64,000 nucleotides of DNA from Phreatobacter sp. (GTDB lineage Bacteria > Pseudomonadota > Alphaproteobacteria > Rhizobiales > Phreatobacteraceae), in NCBI RefSeq assembly GCF_022843985.1, contig NZ_JALHMP010000025.1, forward strand, positions 1-64,000, in the 5' to 3' direction. A program made the position numbers and the translations under genes. Positions 36,852-45,438 of this stretch are shown here, piece by piece. Position 1 is the first letter of the stretch. The number at the start of each line of letters is the position of its first letter. The notes beneath the pieces are model-generated. The model was not told the DNA's origin. It worked only from the letters and a program-made list of their open reading frames with translations, and ran no database searches.

Positions 36852-39464
36852 ATGCCGAAAAGCCCCAAAGCCTCCGCGCCGAAGCCCGCCCGCGCGCCGA
36901 AGTCGAAAGCCGCCAAGCCGGAGCTGCAGCCGCTCGGGCCGGCGCTGGCCGACCTGCTCAACCCCGCCATCAACCGCGGCACCGCCGGCCTCGGCTCCGG
37001 CACCGGCCCGACCGGCGGCTTCGCCGAGGCGCCGCAGGCGGCCTTCAAGGCGGAGGCGACCCTCGCCGACAAGGCGCTCGCCCACCGCCTCGGCATCGGC
37101 GTCGACCAGGCCCAGGCCCTCGACATCGAATCGGAGATCGGCGCCTCCGGCGTCACCGCCACGGTCAAGGCGCTGGAGCGGCTGATCCAGGAGGGCCGGC
37201 CCGAGGTCGACGGCCGCACCTGGGTGCCGCACAAGCCGGCGCGCCCGGAGAAATGGGAGGGCGGCAAGCGCTTCGAGATCGTCTCCGGCTTCGAGCCGGC
37301 CGGCGACCAGCCCCAGGCCATTGCCGAACTGGTCGGCGGCATCCGCTCAGGCGAGCGCGACCAGGTCCTGCTCGGCGTCACCGGTTCCGGCAAGACCTTC
37401 ACCGCCGCCCAGATCATCGCCGAGACCCAGCGCCCGGCCATCGTCCTGGCGCCGAACAAGACGCTCGCCGCCCAGCTCTATGGCGAGTTCCGGAGCTTCT
37501 TCCCCCACAATGCGGTGGAATATTTCGTCTCCTACTACGACTATTACCAGCCGGAGGCCTACGTTCCCCGCTCGGACACCTATATCGAGAAGGAATCCTC
37601 CATCAACGAGCAGATCGACCGCATGCGCCACGCGGCGACGCGCGCCCTGCTCGAACGCGACGACGTCATCATCGTCGCCTCCGTCTCCTGCATCTACGGC
37701 ATCGGCTCGGTCGAGACCTATACGGCCATGACCTTCGGCGTGAAGGTCGGCGAGCGCCTCGACCAGCGCCAGCTCATCGCCGACCTCATCGCGCTCCAGT
37801 ACAAGCGCACGCAGATGGACTTCTCCCGCGGCACGTTCCGGGTGCGCGGCGACACGATCGAGCTCTTCCCCGCCCATCTCGAGGACCGCGCCTGGCGCAT
37901 CAACCTCTTCGGCGACGAGGTGGAGTCCATCGCCGAATTCGACCCGCTCACCGGCCAGAAGAATGCCGACCTCGGCTTCGTCAAGGTCTATGCCAATTCC
38001 CACTATGTCACGCCGCGCCCGACCCTCGTCCAGGCCATTGCCGGCATCAAGGAGGAGCTGAACTGGCGCCTCGACGAGCTCAACAAGGCCGGCCGCCTCC
38101 TGGAGGCGCAGCGGCTGGAGCAGCGCACCCGCTTCGACCTCGAGATGATGGAGGCCACCGGCTCCTGCGCCGGCATCGAGAACTATTCGCGCTGGCTCAC
38201 GGGACGCCGCCCCGGCGAGCCGCCGCCGACCCTGTTCGAATATGTCCCCGACGACGCCCTGGTCTTCGTCGACGAGAGCCACGTCACCATCCCGCAGATC
38301 GGCGCCATGTACCGCGGCGACTTCCGGCGCAAGGCGACGCTCGCCGAATATGGCTTCCGCCTGCCCTCCTGCATGGACAACCGCCCGCTGCGCTTCGAGG
38401 AATGGGAGGCGATGCGGCCGCAGACCGTCCATGTCTCGGCCACCCCCGGCCCCTGGGAGCTGAACCAGACCGGCGGCACCTTCGCCGAACAGGTCATCCG
38501 CCCCACCGGCCTCATCGACCCGCCCTGCATCATTAGGCCCGCGCGCACCCAGGTCGACGACCTCATCGGCGAGGTCAAGGCCACCTCCGCCGCCGGCTAC
38601 CGCTCCCTCGTCACCGTGCTGACCAAGCGCATGGCCGAGGACCTCACCGAATATCTGCACGAGCAGGGCGTCCGCGTGCGCTACATGCATTCCGACATCG
38701 ACACGATCGAGCGCATCGAGATCCTGCGCGACCTCAGGCTCGGCGCCTTCGACTGCCTCGTCGGCATCAACCTCTTGCGCGAGGGCCTCGACATTCCCGA
38801 ATGCGCCCTCGTCGCCATCCTCGATGCCGACAAGGAGGGCTTCCTGCGCTCGGAAACCTCGCTCATCCAGACCATCGGCCGCGCCGCCCGCAACATTGAC
38901 GGCCGCGTGCTGCTCTATGCCGACCGCATGACCGGCTCCATGGAGCGCGCCATCGCCGAGACCAACCGCCGCCGCGAGAAGCAGACGGCCTGGAACGAGG
39001 CCCATGGCATCACGCCGCAGACCATCCGGCGCGAGATCGCCCAGATCCTCGACTCGGTCTACGAGAAGGACCACGTCACCGTCGATGCCGGCCTCGCCAA
39101 ACAGGGCGCCGCCGTCGGCCACAATCTCCAGGCGGTCATCGGCGATCTCGAAAAGCGCATGCGCGAGGCCGCCGCCGACCTGCGCTTCGAGGAGGCCGCG
39201 CGCCTGCGCGACGAGCTCAAGCGCCTGCGCGAGACCGAACTCGCCATTTCCGACGATCCCCTGGCGCGGCAGGAGGCGGTGGACGACCGCACCGGCGGCT
39301 TCAGGGGCCCGAAGAAATATGGGCGGTCGGCGAACCTGCCGCCGTCACGGGCGGCGAAGCCGGGATTGGACAGCATGGGGCCGGGCACGGATCGCGAGGT
39401 GCCGGCGGGTGGGGCGGTCAGGAAGAAGGGTGGGGGGAAGCCGGGGAAGGGGTGGAGGGGGTAG
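36852..39464 (+). CDS. uvrB: Excinuclease ABC subunit B
   Basis: UvrB damage-recognition helicase of nucleotide excision repair, 870 residues (E. coli 673). A Lys/Ala/Pro-rich N-terminal extension of about 135 residues, frequent in Rhizobiales, precedes [18 protein letters not shown]. Walker A GVTGSGKT is near residue 176, and the beta-hairpin text [12 protein letters not shown] follows. The C-terminal helicase motifs include [12 protein letters not shown] and [13 protein letters not shown] motif ([24 protein letters not shown]) is near 765-790, followed by a Gly/Lys-rich tail. The stop at 39464 marks a sharp switch to AT-rich DNA. Confidence 0.97.
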   Translation: MPKSPKASAPKPARAPKSKAAKPELQPLGPALADLLNPAINRGTAGLGSGTGPTGGFAEAPQAAFKAEATLADKALAHRLGIGVDQAQALDIESEIGASGVTATVKALERLIQEGRPEVDGRTWVPHKPARPEKWEGGKRFEIVSGFEPAGDQPQAIAELVGGIRSGERDQVLLGVTGSGKTFTAAQIIAETQRPAIVLAPNKTLAAQLYGEFRSFFPHNAVEYFVSYYDYYQPEAYVPRSDTYIEKESSINEQIDRMRHAATRALLERDDVIIVASVSCIYGIGSVETYTAMTFGVKVGERLDQRQLIADLIALQYKRTQMDFSRGTFRVRGDTIELFPAHLEDRAWRINLFGDEVESIAEFDPLTGQKNADLGFVKVYANSHYVTPRPTLVQAIAGIKEELNWRLDELNKAGRLLEAQRLEQRTRFDLEMMEATGSCAGIENYSRWLTGRRPGEPPPTLFEYVPDDALVFVDESHVTIPQIGAMYRGDFRRKATLAEYGFRLPSCMDNRPLRFEEWEAMRPQTVHVSATPGPWELNQTGGTFAEQVIRPTGLIDPPCIIRPARTQVDDLIGEVKATSAAGYRSLVTVLTKRMAEDLTEYLHEQGVRVRYMHSDIDTIERIEILRDLRLGAFDCLVGINLLREGLDIPECALVAILDADKEGFLRSETSLIQTIGRAARNIDGRVLLYADRMTGSMERAIAETNRRREKQTAWNEAHGITPQTIRREIAQILDSVYEKDHVTVDAGLAKQGAAVGHNLQAVIGDLEKRMREAAADLRFEEAARLRDELKRLRETELAISDDPLARQEAVDDRTGGFRGPKKYGRSANLPPSRAAKPGLDSMGPGTDREVPAGGAVRKKGGGKPGKGWRG

Positions 39465-39532
39465 GCGCAGCTATTGCGAGCATCGACCGAATCCTTATAC
39501 CAATTGCGAGAGTAACTGGGTGGAGGCTGGGC

Positions 39533-41269
39533 ATGCATCGCGTCGTTAAAGGACACCTCAGTGCATTCAACGACGCATTTGGCATTTGTTTGGAGGAATC
39601 AAAAGCGTTTGAAGCGTTCTGCTCTTATTCGCTTTTTAGGAAATATAGTTTTGACGCAGTTGAACCAGAATCGTTGATTTACGATGGGGATGACCCCGGT
39701 ATCGATGCGATTATGATCTTCATTAATGATAAGCATATTACCACGCCCGAAGAAATGGACACTATATTTGGTGGAAAAAAGAACGATAACGATCTGACGT
39801 TTGTGTTTGTGCAAGCGAAAACATCAGAGAGCTGGGTTAAAAGTGAGATAAATACATTTGAGTCGGCTGTATTGGACTTTCTGTCGGAGAAGCCTCAACA
39901 TAAAATGGCTGAGGCGCTCCAGGAGAAAAGGAACATATTTGATCTCGCCTTATCAAATGTAGGTAAAATAAAGGGCGGAAAGCCGAATTTCCATTGCTTC
40001 TTCGTCACTTCCGCTCATGCACCAGTTGCTGACGAGATCCTGAACGCTCGTAGCGTTTTCGAGGCAAGAGTTTCAGAAACAGGTTTGGCAAGAGACGTGG
40101 TTGTTGAGTTGATGGACCGCGATGGACTAATAGACGCATTTGTCGCTACGAAAGGCGGTTATGACGCCACATTCCGTATAATCGGTTCGGCCTCGTTTCC
40201 TAAGAGTCCAGGCATTGAAGAGAGCTACGCTGTTACGCTTCTAGCAAAAGACTTTATCGGAAAAGTCCTCGATGATGGGAATGGAAATCTCAGGAAATCA
40301 ATTTTCGATGAAAACGTCAGGGATTTTATTGATTTCGATGATAGTGAAGTTAATACTGGAATGAAAGCGTCACTTTCGAATATTGACTCGAGAAAGAGGT
40401 TTGGAATTTTGAACAATGGCGTAACTATCGTATCGCCAGATGTTAGGTTGCAGAGCAATGAGATATATATATCGAATTATCAGATCGTAAATGGCTGCCA
40501 AACGTCCAATGTTCTGTTCGATTCGAGGGATGATATCGACGAAAATACTACGTTGATGGTAAAAATAATCGAAACAAAAGATCAAGTAATTGTCGATGAC
40601 ATCGTAAAATCGACAAACAGTCAGAATAAAATCGAAGATCACCAGTTTATGGCGACAATGGATTGCATTAAGAACATTGAAAGGTATTTTGCAGCGAGGT
40701 CTGATGACCAAGAGCAGAAAATGTACTTTGAGAGAAGGCCCAATCAGTACGACTCCGATGGAGTGCCAAATATAAGAATATTTAATATAAAGGAATTGGC
40801 TCGTTGCTGTGGCGCGATGTTTTTTGATCGCCCAGATCTTTCGGCGAGATACCCAAATCAACTTATCGGCGAAATGAGAAACACTGTTTTTAACACAATG
40901 AATAAAGAAGAAATATATTATACAAGCGCATATTCGTACTATAGATTACGAGTGGCTCTATCAAATCAAAGAATAGATCCTATGTTTAATCAAATGAAAT
41001 GGCACGCTCTGATGGCGGTTAAATACGCGCTCGTTGGTGGCGCGGTGCCAAACGTAGGGAGCCATAAAATTGAAACTGTATGTGCAAGAATCGTCGATTT
41101 CATGTCGAAGAACGATGCTCCCTCCGCGGAAATATGGAAGACCATCGCTGAAGTATTTCGTTCATTCGGTCCTTTCGACCGTGATATGCTGCGGTCGGCG
41201 AGGCTAATGGCGGACATCCGATCCGCGGTGATCAGCAACTTCGGAAAAACCGGCGCTGTCGGGCACTAG
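39533..41269 (+). CDS. AIPR-family probable antiphage protein
   Basis: 578 residues with the AIPR (abortive infection phage resistance) domain: ENVRDFID at 260-267, NNGVTIV at 294-300 and QIVNGCQTSNVLFD at 317-330 are its hallmarks. Upstream, GDDPGIDAI (Asp58) and FVQAKTS (Gln94, Lys96) have the D...QxK spacing of Mrr-like PD-(D/E)XK nucleases, so the N-terminus may cut DNA. That is inference. The ATG at 39533 has GGAGG six bases upstream. Base composition is unlike the neighbours: 22 and 27 G+C in the 60-base lines starting at 40441 and 40681. It is a likely recent transfer, and no mobility gene is adjacent. Confidence 0.85.
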   Translation: MHRVVKGHLSAFNDAFGICLEESKAFEAFCSYSLFRKYSFDAVEPESLIYDGDDPGIDAIMIFINDKHITTPEEMDTIFGGKKNDNDLTFVFVQAKTSESWVKSEINTFESAVLDFLSEKPQHKMAEALQEKRNIFDLALSNVGKIKGGKPNFHCFFVTSAHAPVADEILNARSVFEARVSETGLARDVVVELMDRDGLIDAFVATKGGYDATFRIIGSASFPKSPGIEESYAVTLLAKDFIGKVLDDGNGNLRKSIFDENVRDFIDFDDSEVNTGMKASLSNIDSRKRFGILNNGVTIVSPDVRLQSNEIYISNYQIVNGCQTSNVLFDSRDDIDENTTLMVKIIETKDQVIVDDIVKSTNSQNKIEDHQFMATMDCIKNIERYFAARSDDQEQKMYFERRPNQYDSDGVPNIRIFNIKELARCCGAMFFDRPDLSARYPNQLIGEMRNTVFNTMNKEEIYYTSAYSYYRLRVALSNQRIDPMFNQMKWHALMAVKYALVGGAVPNVGSHKIETVCARIVDFMSKNDAPSAEIWKTIAEVFRSFGPFDRDMLRSARLMADIRSAVISNFGKTGAVGH

Positions 41270-41344
41270 GGGCGATCGTCGAGTGTCTAGCGACTATGAG
41301 CCCTGCGAATCGTTGCAAACGGCATGCAACGCCGCCGTCATAAG

Positions 41345-41380
41345 AGAAGTCGTGGATGCCCCCACAGAACCGGGCATGAC
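41345..41380. repeat. Half copy of the dispersed palindromic element
   Basis: Only the right half (GAAGTCGTGGATGCC to CGGGCATGAC) is present, with changes in the middle. It is the first of three repeats packed into the gene-free stretch 41270-41723, which holds nothing else I can support. Confidence 0.65.
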
Positions 41381-41398
41381 GAAACGGCGCACCCGCGC

Positions 41399-41511
41399 TC
41401 CTTCTCCCCTCGTGGGAGAAGGTGGCGCCGTCAGGCGCCGGATGAGGGGCAGGTCGGCCCCCCTCACCCGCCCGCTGACGCGGGCACCCTCTCCCACAAG
41501 GGGAGAGGGGT
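41399..41511. repeat. Inverted repeat of the CTCTCCCACAAGGGGAGAG type
   Basis: The left arm CTTCTCCCCTCGTGGGAGAAGG and the right arm CCTCTCCCACAAGGGGAGAGG are each palindromic and complementary to one another. GGCGCC-type hairpins lie between them. It is a second family of intergenic element, often seen in Rhizobiales. Confidence 0.75.
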
Positions 41512-41548
41512 CATCCGTTGGGGTGGTGCCGACTGAGTTTCCTCGACC

Positions 41549-41639
41549 GTCATGCCCGCCCTTGTGGCGGGTATCCACGACTTGACCACCGCCCCTTCAA
41601 AGCAAGTCGTGGATGCCCGGCACGAGGCCGGGTATGATG
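41549..41639. repeat. Dispersed palindromic element, copy D
   Basis: A full-length copy with outer arms GTCATGCCCGCC and GGCCGGGTATGAT and inner arms ATCCACGACTTG and CAAGTCGTGGAT. It has more mismatches than the copies at 3833 and 43564. Confidence 0.8.
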
Positions 41640-41723
41640 ACGCCAGGCGCGCGCCTCGCCGTCCAAACGGCCAGGCGCCGTGAGCCCAGGTCTCCCGAAG
41701 CGTCCCGCGACCGCGCCGGCCGC

Positions 41724-42140
41724 TCAGTCCGCGTCCCGGTCGAAATCGCGCTCGGGATCCCAGGGGCGCAGGCCCGGATAGCTGATCGACCGCAGCTCTG
41801 GCGGCAGATGCTCCCGCTTCAGCTCGTCGATGATCTCATGCGGCATCAGCGTCAGCCCCATGGGCGGCCAGTCGTGGCCCTTCTGCGTCATGTCGAGCCT
41901 GACATAGATGCTCCAGCCCGGCGCCTGTTTCAGCAAGGCCTGGAGCGCCAGGATGACGGCGGGCTGCAGGAGCGCGAGGTTGGTGATGTAGATCAGGTGC
42001 TCGCGGTTGCCCCAGTCGTCGTCGAGCACCCAGAAGTCGCCTTCGCCGCAGCCGTTCTCGCGGCCGAGCGGGGACAGGATGTCCCGCGCGCCAGTGTAGA
42101 GGGAAAGCCAGGTCGCATCTTGTTCAGGGTCGTCGTTCAT
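41724..42140 (-). CDS. Probable immunity protein for the adjacent toxin
   Basis: 138 residues, acidic and Asp/Glu/Trp-rich, with no signal peptide or membrane segment. I do not recognise the family. The middle (YITNLALLQPAVILALQALLKQAPGW) is helical, followed by a short strand (IYVRLDM). It lies 10 bases downstream of the nuclease-like toxin gene, the usual place for a cognate immunity gene. Small size, acidity and linkage support that role, but the assignment rests on context. The start at 42140 has GGAGGCGGGC upstream. Confidence 0.55.
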   Translation of the reverse strand: MNDDPEQDATWLSLYTGARDILSPLGRENGCGEGDFWVLDDDWGNREHLIYITNLALLQPAVILALQALLKQAPGWSIYVRLDMTQKGHDWPPMGLTLMPHEIIDELKREHLPPELRSISYPGLRPWDPERDFDRDAD

Positions 42141-42149
42141 GCCCGCCTC

Positions 42150-42800
42150 CTAGTCGCCACGGGGGCCGCGAAACAGGCGGAGCCGGTAGCGCAGTTCCTG
42201 ACGCCATATCCTGAGATTGAAATCGAAGATGCGCGGATCGCGCGAAGAAAGAATCTGCTGCGTAAAGGTCCGGGCCTGATCGGGCGTCATCTGCTCAGGT
42301 TCTATGCCACGGGCGTTCAGAAATGCTTTGAACTCCGTGATGACCGCTCTGTTGTACTCCATGTGGGCCACGGAGTTGCGGTGCCGTTCGGACAAGAGCG
42401 CGCCGGTTTTCGCCTTCTCGAAAACCCGCCGCGTGTCGGGTTGGAGGGGCTCGTTTCGGTAGAGTTCGCCTGGTACATAATGGTGTCCGTCTGCAGCGAT
42501 CTCGACGCGCTCAGGGCCGTCGATGTCCGGGTCCGGCGACAAGGAGACGCCCCCGCCGACGGTCCATTGGCCACCGTCCGGGGCTCCCGCCGGCACGCGT
42601 GGTTGGTTCGGATCGAAAGCAAGGATCGACGTCGGTCCTATGAGTCGCCGGTGACAGGCGAGTTGACGTGCCGCACTCACATATCGCTTCCGCGCGAGCA
42701 GGCTGCCGCGTGCGAGCTGCAGCACCAGACCCCACTCTCGGTCGAGAGCCGCCGCGCGTGCCTCCCGTCGAAGCCAGTCAAGGGTGATGCAGACACTCAT
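42150..42800 (-). CDS. Probable orphan nuclease toxin (GHH-type HNH/EndoVII-like)
   Basis: 216 residues. The middle holds FDPNQPRVPAGAPDGGQW (residues 62-79), a Gly/Pro hinge often found just before toxin domains in Rhizobiales. The C-terminal domain opens with GHHYVP (105-110), followed by RRVFEKAKTG, a second His-rich stretch (RHRNSVAHMEYN, 139-150) and PEQMTPDQARTF. The pattern resembles GHH/AHH-like HNH nucleases of polymorphic toxin systems. No secretion domain is attached. The ATG at 42800 has GGAGA eight bases upstream; a TTG six bases earlier is weaker. The immunity-like gene follows directly. Confidence 0.6.
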   Translation of the reverse strand: MSVCITLDWLRREARAAALDREWGLVLQLARGSLLARKRYVSAARQLACHRRLIGPTSILAFDPNQPRVPAGAPDGGQWTVGGGVSLSPDPDIDGPERVEIAADGHHYVPGELYRNEPLQPDTRRVFEKAKTGALLSERHRNSVAHMEYNRAVITEFKAFLNARGIEPEQMTPDQARTFTQQILSSRDPRIFDFNLRIWRQELRYRLRLFRGPRGD

Positions 42801-42962
42801 CGGCAAGTCTCCATTGAACTGGAAACACTATAGCACCGCCGCCATGCGCAATCAAGCAAAAGAATCCTATATAGGAAAAAATAGGTTTGGATATGAGGGT
42901 GAGGCAGGCATCGCCAGATGAGCCCCGCGAAGGTCGGATTCTCCGCCCCCCCCTCCGAACGC

Positions 42963-42986
42963 AAAACGGGGCCCGAAGGCCCCGTT
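42963..42986 (-). terminator. Intrinsic terminator after rplS
   Basis: The - strand has ACGGGGCC, loop TTCG, GGCCCCGT and then TTT. It lies 28 bases past the rplS stop and ends the ffh-rplS block. Confidence 0.85.
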
Positions 42987-43013
42987 CCGGAAGTCCGACC
43001 CTGGCGGGAAGCC

Positions 43014-43388
43014 TCAGGCCTTGTCGGAGCGCTCGACGCGCTCGGCGATGCGGGCCGACTTGCCGCGGCGATCGCGCAGGTAATAGAGCTTCGCGCGACG
43101 GACCTTGCCGCGGCGCACCAGCTTGATGGAGTCGATGATCGGGGAATGGACCGGGAAGACGCGCTCGACGCCCTCGCCATAGGAGATCTTGCGGACGGTG
43201 AAGCTCTCCATCAGGCCGCCGCCGGAGCGGGCGATGCAGACGCCCTCATAGGCCTGGACGCGGGAGCGCTCGCCTTCGCGCACCTTCACATTGACGATGA
43301 CGGTGTCGCCGGGGGCGAAATTCGGCAGCTTCTTGTCGCCGAGGACGCGGGCGGCCTCTTCGGCCTCGAGGGTCTGGATCAGGTTCAT
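43014..43388 (-). CDS. rplS: Ribosomal protein L19
   Basis: 50S protein L19, 124 residues, at the 30S-50S interface. It starts [16 protein letters not shown] and has the L19 signature text [22 protein letters not shown] and [21 protein letters not shown]. The ATG at 43388 is the family start. It is last in the ffh, rpsP, rimM, trmD, rplS order. The 285-base trmD-rplS spacer contains a dispersed palindromic element, unusual inside this normally tight operon. Confidence 0.97.
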   Translation of the reverse strand: MNLIQTLEAEEAARVLGDKKLPNFAPGDTVIVNVKVREGERSRVQAYEGVCIARSGGGLMESFTVRKISYGEGVERVFPVHSPIIDSIKLVRRGKVRRAKLYYLRDRRGKSARIAERVERSDKA

Positions 43389-43563
43389 CGGTTTGGTCCT
43401 TGTGGCCGGGCTTGGCCGGCATCTTGTTGGTCTTGGTTCCGAGGATGGGCAGATGGCCCGCCGGAAGGCGGCTCGATAGTCGAAACGGCAGGGATTGTCA
43501 CGCGGATTCTGGGGCGGGGGGAGGGGTTTGAGCGAGGACGTGGTCCCTGCCGTTGGCTCACCC

Positions 43564-43651
43564 GTCATGCCCGGGCTTGTCCCGGGCATCCACGAATTCC
43601 TCGAAGGGCGGTGGTCAAGTCGTGGATGGCCGGGACAAGCCCGGCCATGAC
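43564..43651. repeat. Dispersed palindromic element, copy E, between trmD and rplS
   Basis: 88 bases, with perfect outer arms (GTCATGCCCGGG-type and CCGGCCATGAC). Its core is the reverse complement of the core in the 3833 copy, so it is inserted in the opposite orientation. As RNA it would fold strongly between two translation genes. Confidence 0.87.
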
Positions 43652-43673
43652 GGCAAGGGCTCGTCTTGCCGGA

Positions 43674-44360
43674 TCAGCCCCCGCGCTTCGCCCAGAGGTC
43701 GGGCCGGCGCTCGCGCGTCAGCCGCTCGGCCTCGGCGCGGCGCCAGCGGGCGATCCTGGCATGGTCGCCGGAGACGAGGATCTCGGGGATGGTCAGGCCC
43801 TCGAAGACCTGCGGCCGCGTGTAGTGCGGATATTCCAGCAGGCCGGTCTCGAAACTCTCCTCGGTGCCGCTTGCGGCATGGCCCATGACGCCGGGGAGGA
43901 GCCGCACCACCGCGTCGAGGAGGACCAGGGCGGCGAGTTCGCCGCCGGAGAGCACATAGTCGCCGATGGAGATCTCGGTGAGGCCGCGCGCCGCGATCAG
44001 CCGCTCGTCGACGCCCTCGAAGCGGCCGCAGAGGATCACCGCGCCGGGGCCGGCGGCGAGCTCGCGGACGAAGCCCTGGGTCAGCGGCCGGCCGCGCGGC
44101 GACATGTAGAGGCGGGGGCGGGGATCGTCCGCCGGGGAGGCGTGGTCGATGGCGCGGGCGAGCACATCCGCCTTCATCACCATGCCCGGCCCGCCGCCCG
44201 CTGGGGTGTCGTCCACGGTGCGGTGGCGGTCGGTGGCGAAATCGCGGATGGCATGGGTGTCGAGGTGCCACACCTCGCCCAGCGCCCGGCCGGCCAGCGA
44301 CAGGCCGAGCGGGCCGGGGAACATCTCGGGGAAGAGGGTGAGGACCGAGGCGCGGAACAT
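43674..44360 (-). CDS. trmD: tRNA (guanine-N1)-methyltransferase
   Basis: TrmD, 228 residues, makes m1G37 in tRNAs and so guards the reading frame. It belongs to the SPOUT knot-fold family. Motifs include [16 protein letters not shown] at the start, [25 protein letters not shown] (cofactor knot) and [14 protein letters not shown]. It starts five bases after rimM. The length is normal. Confidence 0.97.
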   Translation of the reverse strand: MFRASVLTLFPEMFPGPLGLSLAGRALGEVWHLDTHAIRDFATDRHRTVDDTPAGGGPGMVMKADVLARAIDHASPADDPRPRLYMSPRGRPLTQGFVRELAAGPGAVILCGRFEGVDERLIAARGLTEISIGDYVLSGGELAALVLLDAVVRLLPGVMGHAASGTEESFETGLLEYPHYTRPQVFEGLTIPEILVSGDHARIARWRRAEAERLTRERRPDLWAKRGG

Positions 44361-44365
44361 CGGCC

Positions 44366-44902
44366 TCAGTCGCGGTCTTGCGGGTCGCGCGGCGTGTCTT
44401 CCAAGAGGCCCTCCGGCGGGTCGACGACGATGCGGCCGCCGGCAATGTCGACGGTGGGGACGACGGCCTTGGTGAAGGGGATCATCACCGCCCTCTGCCC
44501 CTTGCGCGCCACGTCGATGACGTCGCCGGCGCCGAAATCATAGACGGCGGTGACCGTGCCGACGGGCTCGCCGGCGAGCGTCTCGACTGTCAGGCCGATC
44601 AGGTCGGCATGGAGGAACTCGTCCTCGTCATCGGCGGGGGGAATGCGGTCCCGCGGCACGAAGAGCTGCATGTTGGTGACCGCCTCGGCGGCGTTGCGGT
44701 CCGTCAGCTCGGCGATGCGGGCGACCAGCACCTCGCCGGCCGGGCGCACGCTGGTCACCGTGTAGAGCCGGCCGTCGCGCGACTGCAGGGGGGAGTAGGC
44801 GAGGATCGCCGCGGGGTCCTGGGTATAGGACTTGACGCGCACCTCGCCGCGCACCCCGTGCGGGGCGCCGAACTTGGCGACGAGGACGAGGTCGGTGGAC
44901 AT
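44366..44902 (-). CDS. rimM: Ribosome maturation factor RimM
   Basis: RimM, 178 residues, assists 30S assembly by binding S19. The N-terminal RimM domain has [22 protein letters not shown], and the PRC-barrel is visible as [22 protein letters not shown] and [16 protein letters not shown]. The ATG at 44902 fits the family start. A longer upstream frame crosses the inverted repeats between rpsP and rimM and is rejected. It is followed directly by trmD. Confidence 0.95.
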   Translation of the reverse strand: MSTDLVLVAKFGAPHGVRGEVRVKSYTQDPAAILAYSPLQSRDGRLYTVTSVRPAGEVLVARIAELTDRNAAEAVTNMQLFVPRDRIPPADDEDEFLHADLIGLTVETLAGEPVGTVTAVYDFGAGDVIDVARKGQRAVMIPFTKAVVPTVDIAGGRIVVDPPEGLLEDTPRDPQDRD

Positions 44903-44929
44903 GGATGATGCGCCTGGCACGAGGGGAGG

Positions 44930-45011
44930 GCGTCCTCCGGAAGGCTCGCCGCGGCCGCAGCCAGCCTTCCGGAGGACGCACCGGCCGCCGTGCAGGTCGC
45001 CTGCACGGCGG
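44930..45011. repeat. Two perfect inverted repeats between rpsP and rimM
   Basis: The first has 17-base arms (GCGTCCTCCGGAAGGCT and its complement, 44930-44979) with a 16-base loop. The second has 12-base arms (CCGCCGTGCAGG and its complement, 44985-45011) with a 3-base loop. Neither is followed by a T-run. They may be RNA-processing or attenuation hairpins. Confidence 0.8.
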
Positions 45012-45021
45012 CGGTCGCATG

Positions 45022-45381
45022 TCACTCGGCGGCGGCTTCGGCTGATTTGGCAGCCTTGGCGGCCTTCGAGGCGGCGCGCTCCTCGGCCTTCTTGCCGGGC
45101 ACGGCCTTTTCCGGGTTGTTCGACGGGGTGCGCTTCATCAGGCCCTCGGAATCGAAGAAGCGGGCGACGCGGTCCGTCGGCAGCGCGCCCTTGGCGAGCC
45201 AGGCCTTGGCGGCCTCGGTGTCGAGTTCGAAGCGCTTCTGGTCCTTCGACAGCATCGGGTTGTAGGTGCCGATCTTCTCGATGAAGCGGCCGTCGCGCGG
45301 CGAGCGCGAGTCGGCGACGACGATCTGGTAGAAGGGGCGCTTCTTGGTGCCGCGGCGGGCGAGGCGGATCTTGAGCGACAT
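45022..45381 (-). CDS. rpsP: Ribosomal protein S16
   Basis: 30S protein S16, 119 residues. The N-terminus [31 protein letters not shown] is unmistakable. The C-terminal 40 residues form an Ala/Glu/Lys-rich tail ([19 protein letters not shown]) typical of alphaproteobacterial S16. It lies 57 bases after ffh. The hairpins between it and rimM may set the ratio of S16 to the downstream proteins. Confidence 0.97.
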   Translation of the reverse strand: MSLKIRLARRGTKKRPFYQIVVADSRSPRDGRFIEKIGTYNPMLSKDQKRFELDTEAAKAWLAKGALPTDRVARFFDSEGLMKRTPSNNPEKAVPGKKAEERAASKAAKAAKSAEAAAE

Positions 45382-45438
45382 GGGATACTCCGTTGGGTCG
45401 TTCGTGAGGGTCGGGATGGGGTGAGAAAAACGCGCCGG

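Noticed and set aside
40370-40861. 163-residue - strand frame inside the AIPR gene
   Set aside because: It arises because AT-rich DNA leaves open antisense frames of a different kind. It has no motifs, and the + strand frame carries the AIPR hallmarks.
41337-41641. Insertion sequence or prophage remnant behind the AIPR gene
   Set aside because: No transposase, integrase or phage gene fragments are visible. The region is fully explained by three small palindromic repeats.
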